Assembly (NCBI GenBank): GCA_037039925.1
Contig: JAXRKP010000467.1
Location: 102,501-166,500, forward strand
Source of the DNA: Doris montereyensis
Lineage: Eukaryota; Mollusca; Gastropoda; Nudibranchia; Dorididae
DNA: 64,000 bases
Reading direction: 5' to 3'
The translations under genes were made by a program, and so were the position numbers. The notes beneath the pieces are model-generated. The model made no database searches, was not told the origin of the DNA, and saw nothing but the letters and a program-made list of their open reading frames with translations. Below are positions 1 through 11,800 of this stretch, one piece after another; positions within the stretch are counted from its first letter, which is position 1, and each line of letters starts with the position of its first letter.

Positions 1-430
1 AGTTGCCACCCTCTAAAACTTAAAGGGGTTGACGGACCGGGAATCAGCGTCGGGCGCGGGAGGCCGCCCGGACTCTGATGGAAAGCTCGGGCGCAGGGAG
101 ACTACCCCAGGACCGAGTCGCCACCCTCTAAAACTTAAAGGGGTTGGCGGACCAGGAGTCGGCCTCGGGCACGAGGAGGCTGCCCAGACTCCGGCGGGAA
201 GCTAGGGCGCAGGGAGACTACCCCAGGACTGAGTCGTCATCCTTCGAAACTTAAAGGAATTGGCGAACCGGGAGTCAGCCTCAGGGCGCGGGAGGCTACC
301 CGGACTTCTGCCGGGAAGCTCGGGTGCAGGGAGGCTACCCGTGTCGCCATCCCCCGAAACTTAAGGCGGACCGGCGGTCAGCCTCAGGCGCTGGGAGGCT
401 ACCCGGGAGCTTGGCCGCAGGGAGGCTATC
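1..430. repeat. GC-rich tandem repeat, ~115-bp unit
   Basis: About 3.7 copies of a diverged unit. The landmark 'ctctaaaacttaaaggggtt' or a variant recurs near positions 11, 126, 243 and 355, a spacing of about 115 bp. Each unit also carries 'gggaggctacccgg' and 'cgcagggag' blocks. The array runs off the left edge and ends where TTAGGG-like repeats begin. A subtelomeric-type satellite is an inference from that neighbour only. No coding potential was recognised. Confidence 0.75.
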
Positions 431-439
431 CGTGTCTCC

Positions 440-883
440 ACCAGGGTTAGGTTTAGGGCATTAGGGGTAGGGGTAGGGTTAGCGTAAGTGTTAGGGTTAG
501 GGGTTAGCGTAAGTGTTAGGCTTATGTTTAGGGTTTGGGGTTAGGGCTAGGGTTAGGGTTAGGGTTATAGTTAGGGTTAGGGTAAGTGTTAGGCTTAGGG
601 TTAGAGTTAGGGTTGGGGTTAGAGTCAGGGTTAGGATTAGTGTAAGTGTTAGGGTTATGGTTAGGGTTAAAGTAAGTGTTAAACTTAGGGTTAGGGTAAG
701 TGTTAGGGTTAGGGTTAGTGTTAGGGTTAGGGTTAGCGTAAGTCTTAGGGTTAGGGTTAGGCTTAGTGTTAGGGTTAGGGTTAGCGTAAGTGTTAGGCTT
801 AGGGTTAGGGTCAGGGTTAGGATTAGTGTTAGGGTTAGGGTAAGTGTGAAGCTTAGGTTAGGGTAAGTGTTAGGCTTAGGGTA
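440..883. repeat. Degenerate TTAGGG telomere-like array
   Basis: Nearly continuous GGGTTA hexamers mixed with variants such as 'gtaagtgttagg' and 'ggcttaggg', read G-rich on the + strand. Perfect hexamer runs are short, so this is an old or variant array and not a pristine telomere. It ends abruptly at 883 against the left inverted repeat of a transposon, and a similar block reappears at about 4665. The open frames across it (Val/Arg/Ser repeats) are artefacts of the hexamer. Confidence 0.85.
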
Positions 884-912
884 GGCCGTCTCTAATAGAA
901 GGCCTGGAAGGC
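884..912 (+). repeat. Left terminal inverted repeat
   Basis: 29-bp sequence exactly inverted at 4619-4647. It contains an internal near-palindrome (aaggcctggaaggc). Confidence 0.85.
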
Positions 913-1139
913 AGAAAACATGGCGTCGCTATCAGGCCGACGTGCGGGCCCCGCAGCAGGACCAACGCAGCCAACTAGATCTAGATCTAGCTCTGCTAAC
1001 TCTGTTGTTAGTAGTCTTAGACTGTCATCAGTTAGATCTCTATAAATCTACAAGACATTGTACTTGTACTACGCACATCACTATCATCACACACACACTA
1101 ATTACTTCGTAAGATTAAAAAGAATCCAACACAGTGTTA

Positions 1140-1291
1140 ATGTATAGTTAATTGTTTTATTTTTATTTTCATGGTATAAAATCAGTCATCAAAATATTTC
1201 CATTTTCAATCATGTTTCATAAGGTCTCTCTCTCTCTCTGTCGGTCTATCTCTCTCTTTTTCATTTTCTCTTTCTCTCTCTTTCTTCTCTC

Positions 1292-1349
<58 letters not shown>

Positions 1350-1565
1350 GTATACAATGTAGATAGAGATACAAAATCTTATTGTTAATATTAAAATCAC
1401 TGTATATATTTATAATGCAAAACGAGTACTGTACTGCGTTAAATGAAGATGGTATAAAATCAGTCATCAAAATATTTCCATTTTCAATCATGTTTCATAA
1501 GGTCTCTCTCTCTCTCTGTCGGTCTGTCTCTCTCTCTTTTTCATTTTCTCTTCTCTCTCTTCTCT

Positions 1566-1620
<55 letters not shown>

Positions 1621-1836
1621 GTATACAATGTAGATAGAGATACAAAATCTTATTGTTAATATTAAAATCACTGTATATATTTATAATGCAAAACGAGTAC
1701 TGTACTGCGTTAAATGAAGATGGTATAAAATCAGTCATCAAAATATTTCCATTTTCAATCATGTTTCATAAGGTCTCTCTCTCTCTCTCTCTCTGTCGGT
1801 CTGTCTCTCTCTCTCTCCCTCCTCTCTCTCTTCTCT

Positions 1837-1893
<57 letters not shown>

Positions 1894-2005
1894 TACACAC
1901 ACACAGTATACAATGTAGATAGAGATACAAAATCTTATTGTTAATATTAAAATCACTGTATATATTTATAATGCAAAACGAGTACTGTACTGCGTTAAAT
2001 GAAGA
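1140..2005. repeat. Three tandem ~270-bp units containing CT/CA microsatellites
   Basis: Three copies of a unit running from 'ggtataaaatcagtcatc' through a (CT)n(CA)n tract to 'gcgttaaatgaagat', starting near 1171, 1451 and 1721. Unique parts are almost identical between copies and only the microsatellite length differs. This points to recent tandem duplication, or slippage across a microsatellite-bearing block. Confidence 0.85.
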
Positions 2006-2651
2006 TAAAGACAAAGCTCATAGTAACACTAGTAACAGTAGTGAAACAAATTATTTAGTGATTTAAGACTCAATCAAAGTGGCCAAACAACAATATGAAT
2101 TAGACCAAAAGCAAAAAATAACAACATTGAGGATTACAAAGTAAATCCTTTACTGAACTTATACACTAGTACTAGTACAGTGCACAACACGACAGAAATT
2201 TGTGCACTTAGATAATAAATGAACTCTTGCTCTCAAATTCAATTGATAAAAACAGTTTTACAGAAATATCTGTTTAAGATGATTCTAAAAATCTTCATAA
2301 AATGCCACAGACATGAACTTGAGTGAGAAGAATAGGACTGTAATATAAAATTAGGAGATGAAACAGACAGGTCTGTCTTAAATCATATTCATATGATAAT
2401 TTTGTTAGGATGTATGGACTATGTATCCTGTATGGGTGTTATAATTGTTACCCTGTGTGTATTCTTTATTGTTTATATAAATTCTAATCACTCCCAGTGT
2501 AGCTCTTCTACCCATAAAATGTATGAATTGGATTATTGTTATTGTAACTGTAACCTGCTCTTCTTCCGGTTTCTCCTACAAAATTGTAGATGTTTGTCCT
2601 TCGCTCAATAAAAATGATTTAGATCTCAACCCGTGTCCATCAATTTCTAGG
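2006..2651 (+). other. Possible LTR or leader of the Copia-like remnant
   Basis: Non-coding, AT-rich stretch directly upstream of the gag start codon at 2652. It should hold the LTR and primer-binding site if the retroelement 5' end is intact. I could not identify a matching second LTR or a clear tRNA-complementary site, so the assignment rests on position only. Confidence 0.25.
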
Positions 2652-3650
2652 ATGGCGGCCCAGCCATCCTTTACAGGTTATGGGCCCAGGAACATCACCT
2701 TCAATGGTGATGAGAGATGCTACGAGCTATGGGAAGCGAAGTTCCTTGCTTTTATGAGGATACGTGGTTTGTATGATGTCCTTAAAGACGTCGACAATGA
2801 CGCTGCTCAGACTGCTGAGATCGATCGTAGTAAAAGCGAAGAAGCGTATGCCGAGCTAATTCAGCTGCTCGATGACCGTTCCCTCTCTTTAATATTAAGG
2901 GACGCGAACGGTGACGGAAGACAGGCCTTACGAATCCTACGGTCACACTACCGACCGAAAGGCACAGCAAGGATACTTACGCTGTACAATGAATTGACAT
3001 CGCTTGTTAACCATCCAGATGAGTCAATCACCGACTACATCATCAGAGCAGAGACGGCATCATCGGCTCTCAAGCAAGCTGGAGAAAATATAAGTGACTC
3101 ACTTCTAATTGCTATGGTGTTGAAAGGACTGCCTAAGAATATCAACCATTTATTACACTGACAACTCAATGAGAGAAATCAGTCGTTCAGGGAATTCAAA
3201 GAAAGTCTTCGAAATCAAGAGGAGAACGTTCAACTTCAAAGTGACATTTCTGTCCTTAGCATAAATTCTTCGACTTACAAACGCCCGTACCGGTACCAGA
3301 AGTACGATGATTCACGCTGTCCACCACATGCTGCCTCATCAAAATGGTGTACACATTGCAAATCAAATTCACACAACACCAAACAATGCAGGAATCTACA
3401 ACAAAGATGGTGTGAAAATTGTAAATAAAAAACTCACGATACAGCATTTTGTCGGGAAAATAGACACAAAACTTCCGCCAAAGCCTTAGCACATGAAAGC
3501 GAAAGTGATCAAAGTAAAAGTGCATACTACCACTTTTCCGTCAATCATTACGACAACGACAAAAATCACCCCTACGAAAACGAGCGATACGAATCACCCC
3601 AACAATATAATACTTGTCGACAGTGGAGCCCCGTGTCACATAATCCACGA
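2652..3650 (+). pseudogene. Copia-type LTR retrotransposon Gag-protease remnant
   Basis: Starting at the ATG at 2652, about 170 codons match the gag polypeptide of Copia-type elements (FNGDERCYELWEAKF near the start, then RILTLYNELTSL and VLKGLPK). An in-frame TGA at 3159-3161 interrupts it. The same frame then continues to a CCHC zinc knuckle (CTHCKSNSHNTKQC, about 3348-3389) and a second CCHC knuckle near 3411-3452 whose middle is broken by a TAA at 3426. A +1 shift later, LVDSGAPCHII (about 3613-3645) is the retroviral-type aspartic protease motif. Integrase, reverse transcriptase and RNase H are missing, because the sequence stops against a reverse-strand THAP exon at about 3650. It is a decayed, 3'-truncated copy. 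Confidence 0.75.
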
Positions 3651-3861
3651 ATAATGTCTGCTTCATCAAAATGTTTTTCACACACAACAGTGTTTTTTGT
3701 CACAATCAAATTGTCACGAGGAATATTTTTTTCCCACTGCTCTACAAGTTCATCCTTTGGAAATGAAAATGAGTTCACATATCCGACTTTGTCTTGTTGT
3801 TCCCCTGACCTTTGTAGTTTGAAGAGCAGCCAGGGACACAGCATTTGTTGACCATTGTCAG
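3650..3861 (-). pseudogene. THAP zinc-finger exon, frameshifted and truncated
   Basis: Read on the - strand after a good acceptor (ctttttcag at about 3862), an ATG at 3855 opens MVNKCCVPGCSSNYKGQG, the start of a THAP C2CH finger (first Cys pair C-x2-4-C). About 24 codons in, the frame closes. The rest of the domain continues in another frame with the family hallmarks SFPKDE, W, IPR and VCEKHF (the second Cys-His pair). It ends at DEADIIR, where the Copia remnant abuts. THAP domains bind DNA in P-element-type transposases and in host factors derived from them. The break and missing downstream part make this a fossil. Confidence 0.75.
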
Positions 3862-4618
3862 CTGAAAAAGAAAACAAAAATAGAAATGAATTAGTAACCT
3901 TAGTTTCACTAAAGATTCTTTCTTCACAATGTCCCCTCCCCTCATTTTATATGCCACATCAACAACATAGACCTCAAATGATGATGATAATAATGATATG
4001 GCAATAAAAAAATTGCTTGCTTCTAATTTTATATTATTATATTATCATACACTTATTAGATTAGCACCATTCAGACTTTGCACTATGCATCAACTCACTG
4101 TTTGACATCATTAACCTATTCTTGATCTTAGTAGCCTAATAGTATGGCATCTGTGTTAGGGTCTTGAATCATAAACATCAAGTAATGACAATTGCTTTAA
4201 AATATAGAGTATCATAATAATGAAGAATAAACTTAGGCCTACATCTACTTACTTAGGCCTAGATCTACTTACCTTTTTATTTTGGTAGATGGCAAACAAC
4301 TTGTAATAAACAGCTCTGAGACGAAATGAACATGGGCGCAGCCATATTGAAAATAGTGAGCGGAGTGATATATACTAGACTGCGTAAATGGGCCTTTGGC
4401 CTTGATTTCTATTATTTCATTGTCGGCGTAGGCGGAAATAATTCCACAATGAATTAAAAATATTCGGATTATTGGATTAAATATTGGGTTTAAATCAGTC
4501 TTAATTTTTTATTTGTATTTACTCTTCTTATGCAGAACAGTTAAAATATATTAAGAAGTATTAATTAAAATATAATCATTCGGCCTGATAACATCAGCTG
4601 ACTACCCTTGTTTCAGGA
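3862..4618. other. Non-coding interior of the inverted-repeat element
   Basis: AT-rich sequence between the THAP exon acceptor and the right inverted repeat. It would be the intron or 5' region of the THAP gene if that gene ran leftward. No coding segment, tandem repeat or RNA gene was recognised. Confidence 0.4.
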
Positions 4619-4647
4619 GCCTTCCAGGCCTTCTATTAGAGACGGCC
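4619..4647 (-). repeat. Right terminal inverted repeat
   Basis: Exact inverted partner of 884-912. It is followed by 'ttggttgctttt' and then by TTAGGG-like repeats. Confidence 0.85.
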
Positions 4648-4740
4648 TTGGTTGCTTTTAAGCTTAAGGTTAGGGTTAGGGTTAGGTAAGTGTGAAGTTT
4701 AGGGTTATGGTTAGAGTTAGGTAAGTGTTAGGGTTAGGTC
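4648..4740. repeat. Second TTAGGG-like block
   Basis: 'aaggttagggttagggttaggtaagtgtg' type hexamers resume about 20 bp after the right inverted repeat. With the block at 440-883 this looks like one array split by the 884-4647 element. Confidence 0.75.
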
Positions 4741-5505
4741 ATACTATATAGACGTACACTGGTCTGGCACACGACGCAAAGAAAAAAAGAAAAAAAGTTT
4801 CCACATGGGGGCTACCCGCACAGTGTGACCTGGAGGCGGGGGGGGGGAGGATACTATATAGACATACACTGGTTGGGCACACGATGCAAAGGAAAAGAAA
4901 GAAAAAACTGAGCGCCACGCGCGAAATCGGAAAAAAATTTTTCGAGCGACTGGTTTCTTCTCACCGAAGGCCTGACTCGTGCGGCGCACATGACGGCGTT
5001 AGTTTTGCCCGTTGATTTTGGGCGCCAGGGCCTTCGCGACGAAGGTCTGACGGGGCGCGCGCAAACGGCAAGACCGGCCAGCCGGGCAGTGTGACTCGGA
5101 CGGGGGAGGGGGTGAACATACTATATGGACGTACATTTGTCGGCCCCGGCGGGACGACAGGGAAAAGCACGTCCGACTTGGCGGTGGCGCGCCTGCCCGC
5201 ACGCTGGGTTCGTGGATCGCGACAGGGAAAAAGTGTTTCCCAGCTGGTGGTCAGGTGCGAAGCGCGTGCTGGTTTTTCGGACACAATAGGGAAAATCGCA
5301 CTCCGACCTGGCGGTCGCGCGTAACTGCAGAACTTTTTTTTTCTCGAGCGCGACTGGGTTTCTTTGCGCTGAAGGTCTGCTCAAGGGGACGCGCATGACC
5401 ATGTCAGTTTTGGCTGTCGATTTTGGGCGCCAGGGCCATCGCGACAAAGGTTTGACGCGGCGCTACAAACGCATGCCCGGCCCGGGCAGTGTCACCCGCA
5501 AGTTT
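4741..5505. repeat. GC/CpG-rich complex repeat
   Basis: 'actatatagacgtacac' or close variants recur near 4743, 4852 and 5119. A longer block containing 'gattttgggcgccagggcc' occurs at about 5015 and 5420, a spacing near 406 bp. The CpG-rich composition contrasts sharply with the AT-rich DNA that follows at 5505. It may be subtelomeric-type satellite; the open frames within it have no recognisable homology. Confidence 0.6.
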
Positions 5506-5651
5506 CTTTTTGACAATGAACAGGTCTAGTACCTGTATGTCTTATTGGGTAGCGGACAATCTTATGTTCTGCCAATATCTTAATTGTGAAAGAATTTATT
5601 ATATATAACAGTGTCATAGATTTTATAATCATTGTAAATTCATCTTTGCAG

Positions 5652-5841
5652 ATAACAGGCAATAGTTGGGACAACATCTTTTCTGTCAACAACCCCTTTT
5701 CTGTTAACATTCCGAGCCACGAAAGGGAATTTTGTCAGTTGAATCCTCACACAAATTATACCATCACTGTGACAATTGGTCCCATTACGAGTGATTTGTG
5801 GAGTGATCCATATACCTTAAATGGAAGCACAACTGAAGATG
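5652..5841 (+). CDS. Receptor exon: C-terminal half of an FN3 domain
   Basis: 190-bp exon after acceptor catctttgcag, with donor G|gtactg. It enters in phase 0 and exits in phase 1. It encodes ITGNSWDNIFSV, then LNPHTNYTITV (the E-F turn and F strand typical of FN3) and SDLWSDPYTL before the domain border. Confidence 0.75.
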
Positions 5842-8800
5842 GTACTGTGAACATTAATAATATGATATGAGAAATGATATTCAATATACAGTCAAAGCCG
5901 CTTTATTGAAAATCACCGTCCCACTGAATTCGTTCCAATTAAACAGCATTCCCATTAAGTGGCATCAATAGATGGAACAACCTATATTATTTTATACATG
6001 TACATGTTTATGATAAATGGTAAAGGTGTGTCTACATGTATTTCTTCTATATGCAGTGTTTTACATATATCATTGGTGGTCGCACATCCATTTTACCCTT
6101 GGGTGTGTTACAAAAATCACAATTGATACCTTTAACACACAGTTCAATGCATTTCATCACTCCCATGGCATAAAGGCGACGACGGGAAACGTAGTTTTGG
6201 GCTAGAGCGATTTGAAAAAGAATAAAATGGTCATATTTCGCTTTTATTTGTGTACATATTTTCAATATTTTTCTTTTATTTGTCTTAGTGTAGTTTCTTG
6301 TGATATGTTATTATGTGTTATTTCTACCATAAATACAGGTGGTTGGCGGAGCTACTGGTAGGTCCTACTTTATTTTTACTCTTTTATCTTGTTATTTCCT
6401 CTAAATTTACCATGAGATCACCACAATGGTGGATGGGGTAAATTTCAATCAAAAAAACAAAAAACTGCCATAAATGGCTCAAACAATAGCAGAAAAGTTG
6501 CAGATGTATAAAGAAACACTTCTCAGTTGTACTGAAGAGGTCTGTGTAGGAAACAAATTAAAGCAGATAGGAAAAGAACAGCATGGTGGAATGAGAATGT
6601 CAAGACTAAGATAAAAAAAAAAAGAAGGATGCCTGGAAGAAATACTTGCAAACAAAGAGACCAGAGGATAGGATAGATTACGTGAATAAAAGAACTATTG
6701 ACAAAGAGGAAGTAACGAAAGCAAAACAGGAACAATGGGAAGAGTTTGGACAAAGACTTCAAGAAAGCTATGAAGGAAATCAAAAGCTGTTCTGGGGAGC
6801 AATGAAGAGCATGAGAAAGACCAAAGCATGCCCAATACGACAAATTAAGAATGCCAAAGGAGAAATAATGAAAGATGACAGCCAAATCAGGGAAACATAG
6901 AGAAAATATTTTCAACAATTACATAATCCCTCCAGAACATATAAAACATGGAGTAAAGATCAATTAGTAAGATTAATAAGTAGTCCAGTTGAGACAGCTG
7001 TAGATGTAGATATATCAATGGAAGAAATCCAAACAGCTATAAGAAACGTGAAATTAGGAAAAGCCTCAGAAGCAGATCCAGTTTATCCAGAAATGATTAA
7101 AAACCAAGGGAGAGAGGTAAACTACTACATGCAATATGCCAACAAGCATGGAAGTCAAAACAGGTGCCAGATGACTGGAATAAGGAACGGTAGTACAAAT
7201 ACGTAAGAAAGGATCAACTGGAATGCTCAAACTATAGAGGGATATCACTACTTAGCTTACCAGGTAAAGTGTATGCCAGATACTGGAAATGAGACTAAGG
7301 AAAAGAGTAGAGGATCAGATTGAAGCACAGCAGATTGATTTAGACCAGGAAAAAGTGTGCAAGAACACATATTTACAATTAGACAAATAATAGGAAAATT
7401 CCTTGAGAGAAACATTGACTTGCACCTGCGTTATTGCGTAATAGAAAAGGCATTTGACACTGTGAGAGGACGAACTATAGCGTTCCTTAAAAGAACACAA
7501 TGTAGAGCAAGATTTAATAGAAGCCATTAAAAGTTTTTACAATAAACCAACATGTGCAGTGAAAGTAGCTGGAAATGTATCTGAAGAATTTGATGTAGAT
7601 ATATGAGTAAGACAGTGTTGTATCCTAAGTCTTCGTTTGTTTATCACATTTATGGATTCAGTCGCAAAAACATCCTCAAACATGAAGAAAATGAATGTAG
7701 ATATGTGGAAGCTCAAACTAGTAAATGTATCAATGCTTTCATTTGTCTATGATTTAGTTGTTTGGAAAAACAGAAAGTGACCTTCAGTCGAATATGAACT
7801 TTATGAACAATGAACTAAATAAAAGAGGAATGAGAGTAAATCTTAAATTGGGCAGGGAGAATTTAGAACAAGTTCATAGCTACAATTATTTAGGAGTAAT
7901 GATTAACTCAGAGAGAAAACTAAAGAGAAGAAATCAGCCAGAGAATCCAAAAGGCAAGTGCAATATATAATCATCTAGGATAGGTAAGCAAGAATTGTCA
8001 ACAAAAACCAAAATGGCAATATACAATAGTTTATTGTCTTACTCTCCTCTATGGCAGCGAAACCTGGACCTTAGACAGTAGAGAATACAGTAGAGTACAG
8101 GCAGCCGAAATGAAATATCTAAGAAGAGCAGTAGGGAAAACTAAAAGAGACAATCAGAAGCACAACAATAGATCAAACCAAAGCAGATGGCATAGAAACT
8201 ATGATAGAAATAAATCAATTGAGATGGTTTGGGCATGTAAACAGAATGAATGACAATAGAATAGCTAATTCAGTGTACAGTGCTAAAGCTCAAGGTAAAA
8301 AACTAAAGGCAGACCTCAGAGAAAGTGGGAAGAAGATATAAAAGAGGCATTGAAGCATAGAAATTAAATTTTTTGGAGGGAAACAGAAAATGTCAGGACA
8401 GGACATCCTGGAGAAAGATCATCTCGGGCATCTGAACCCAAAGGTGAATGGGAAACCAAAAGGTAGAATGGGAACTGATAAAGAAAGGAAGAGATAAGTG
8501 GCTGAAATTGGTCGCCCCTATGTCACACACAGTAATATAAGAAATAGACGTGTCACCTTATGTCACACACAGTAATATAAGAAATAGACGTGGTCACCTT
8601 ATGTCACACACAGTAATATAAGAAATAGACGTGGTCACCTTATGTCACACACAGTAATATAAGAAATAGACGTGTCACCTTATGTCACACACAGTAATAT
8701 AAGAAATAGACGTGGGTCACCTTATGTCACACACAGACGTGGTCACCTTATGTCACACACAGTAATATAAGAAATAGACGTGGTCACCTTTACGTCACAC

Positions 8801-11800
8801 ACAGTAATATAAGAAATAGACGTGGTCACCTTATGTCACACAACGATTGCTGGCTCGGACCCATCTTCGCCCTTTGTTTGTCTAAATGCATTTAGGAAAA
8901 TCTTAATTTCTCTTACTTTGACTTTTTTTTTGTTGCATACTATCAATATAAAGAGCTTTAGAATTTGAAATATGAGTTTGATGAGTGAAATATTTTTGTT
9001 AAGTGTAAAAGGCATTTAAAGAATATATTCCCATTTAAGTCTTACATATAATGTGATGTGACATGTAATAAGTTGCCACAAATTACAAAGTTCATACATC
9101 TGTTCTCAAGATAAGACTTGTTTGGTTGGAATTTACCCAGTACACCATGTGTGGTGATTTCAGGTGAATGAAGAAGTAACAGCAAGATGAAAGATAAGCG
9201 AAAGAGGAAAGTGAAAGGAATGAAGTAGGACCTACCTATTGCACCACCAACCGCCCACCACAGCATAGGCTGTGGCTGAAATAAATACTAAGTTATACAG
9301 ACAGGGAATCAGCAGCATTCAGTTTTTAATAATGCAGCTTATATTTAATATTGTACTACTTTTATTTACGCATAATATACAGCCACAACGAAGGGAGATA
9401 ATTAGGATGAATAATGAGGATGATGTCATTATTATGGCAGGTGACGGGTAGCTAATTAGTAAAAATGTTATGGTGATAAAGACACGAGGATATTGTGCAT
9501 GATAATATTGTAATGAGGCACATAATTTAATGTAAACAACAACGTTAATGATGGTCATCATAATTGTACCGGTAATGGCTTAAGTGTTATTCAATCGTAT
9601 CATTGTGATGATAATGATGATGATTTTATTGGATTTAAGCTTTTTCAGCCTCTGTGATTCAATAGATCAAACAATTTTGATGAACCGTTTTAGAAACACA
9701 TACAATTTTGATAGTACCGTTTTAGAATGGTTTCCATCTTGTCATGATTGGAAATAAATTTGAATCACGCACTTCAACTTGAAGTTTGAAACCTCTCAGG
9801 TTTCAGTTTCAGACCCGCTCTAATGCATACTTTACACGCTGCCATTAAGCGATACATGTATCATTAATAGCTTTGAACTTGACAACCATATACCACCATA
9901 TTATGTATGCAGAGGATTAAAGTTCCTTCAAAGCTAATGCAGCCCATAGAGCCGAAGCGTATCCCTGCTTCTATAGCATGAAGTGGAACGGGTGAGGATA
10001 ATCGCCATCTGGACAGGACGCTAGTCTGATGAAGGTTTTTACTTCCAAGATAGTGATTGTACCCATTTGCACTTAATCGTGAGTGGGGGAAAACACTTAT
10101 AATATATGTGTCTTTCCCAAGGAACACAACATGGGCCTAGCTTTGCTAGATTCAACCCAGGATCTGATGATCCCAAGTCTTTACCACCTTTGTTCCGACA
10201 CCATCATATGCAGACTATACTCAGATTTATTTCCCTTTGGTTTCGTTGTTGATGATGCATTCGATTCCAATTGCCAAATAGCTTGTGTTGATGAGGTAGG
10301 GATCATTATGGACGATGAGGAATAGATATAACTATTGCATCAGCAGCCCTACTGGGATGATGTAGGGACAACCAGAGATGTTGTCCCTGGTATGGATTCC
10401 ATGGATGTGAACTGAAAGCCACAGGATCTGACAAGCCCATCGATGTGAAAGCTATAGGAGCTGACAAGCCCATGGAAGTGGAAGCCACAGGAGCCAGACA
10501 AGGAAGTTGTTACAGGAGATGGAGTATTCTTATTAAGGGAGGGAGGGGGGCGTGTCCTGAACATGTTTTTTGTGTTTTGATATGGACAATTTTAACCACA
10601 ACAATTGTACTTGGCATGTCTAAACTAGTTGAAAAAGATATTAAAACATTTGTTTTATCATATGGTTGCCATGGGTACGCCATCATCTTGGATTTTCATT
10701 GCGAAAATAACAACTTCATTTCAAATAGGCTTTTTTCAGTCATTAACAAAATAGGCTATAACTTTGCACACACGTTATTTCGTCTCAATGTCTAGGCGCA
10801 CTCAGTAGCTTTTGTGGATAAATGAAATAGTTTTCATTTTCTGAATTTAAAAAATAACAGGTAAAGAGTATGTTTCGTAATATTCTGCCGATCTTAAAAA
10901 TAGTGCTTTGTGGTCATTAGCAATGAGTCCAACTTGAAATATTTTGACAGAATTGCCAGCTTTTATGGTACAGTCGATGTGTTGAAGGTCAGGCCGGTAT
11001 CATTTCTAAAAAAATCGTATAAAATGAAAGAATCTATAATTAGCCTTTGTTATGGTATAAATGTCAAGGAATGGACTGCTCCATCCAGTAGTGCAATAAA
11101 AGAGAGTTTTGTCCCATTTATGGTAAAACTGCCTTTCAGAGACCCCCCTCCCCTCTTTTTAAAACATGAGGGAAAGCGGAAAAATAAAAATGGAATTATT
11201 CTTTGTTATTGGAGAACTACAGTTGTAAGGGAGGGGATGTAATATGAACAAAGTCTGGAGAATATGCTGTTGAGTTCAAACTCATCAGTTTAAATTCTCA
11301 CTCTCTTACTTTACAAATAGCTTTAAAATTAAACAATTTCAGAGAATCAGGTGTAGGAAGTGGATATAGCCTTGTCGCTAATGCTTTGACCTTTAATTTG
11401 ATACCAAGTTGTCAATTTTCATTGAACAATTCATTTTGATAGTATTTCAAAAAGTGTTCTGAAAATTTTGCTCGTCACAAATCACTATTCAATTCAAATC
11501 GAGCAAATCAAAGTAGATCAATATTTCCATTTCATGTTCTAGAAAGAAAAAATAATTATAGAAGAATTGAAATTCTATTAAACTCTAAATTCATAAATTT
11601 GAGTGAAGGTGAGCTTCAGTGCCTGTGATATATGAATATGTTAGAAACTTGCAGCTCAATTCAATCATATTTAAAACTTTTTTTTATACAAAATTTCAAT
11701 TGTAGTTCGAATTACCGCAAGCAGATTTAAAATGCAATTAAGTTTTTTCTACTTAAAGGTTGAGGATTTTAGGCTTATGAATCATGCAGCATGTTGACAT

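Larger units (their letters stand above)
884..4647. mobile_element. 3.8-kb DNA-transposon-like element with 29-bp perfect terminal inverted repeats
   Basis: Positions 884-912 (starting ggccgtctctaatag) and 4619-4647 are exact inverted copies over 29 bp. Both outer flanks lead into TTAGGG-like sequence, so the element sits inside a telomere-like block. I see no convincing target-site duplication. Contents from left to right are a tandem triplet with CT/CA microsatellites, a Copia-type gag/protease remnant on the + strand, and a THAP-domain exon on the - strand. The THAP exon hints at a P-element-like origin of the outer element, with the Copia part a later insertion. That order is inference. 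Confidence 0.7.

Noticed and set aside
513..866. 117-codon Arg/Val/Ser-rich open frame
   Set aside because: It is a direct translation of TTAGGG-like hexamers, with no start context or homology.
6523..6918. Hydrophobic - strand frame suggesting a membrane protein
   Set aside because: Antisense shadow of the LINE coding strand; the same shadow occurs at 25823-26197 in the second copy.
8510..8845. CRISPR-like regular repeats
   Set aside because: Units are contiguous without unique spacers, and the sequence is animal nuclear DNA. The same holds for the arrays at 31215 and 44773.
10445..10795. 116-codon frame as a host exon
   Set aside because: Starts inside a short imperfect repeat, lacks splice sites in matching phase with the receptor exons, and has no domain. 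The 5841-to-32180 phases already match without it.
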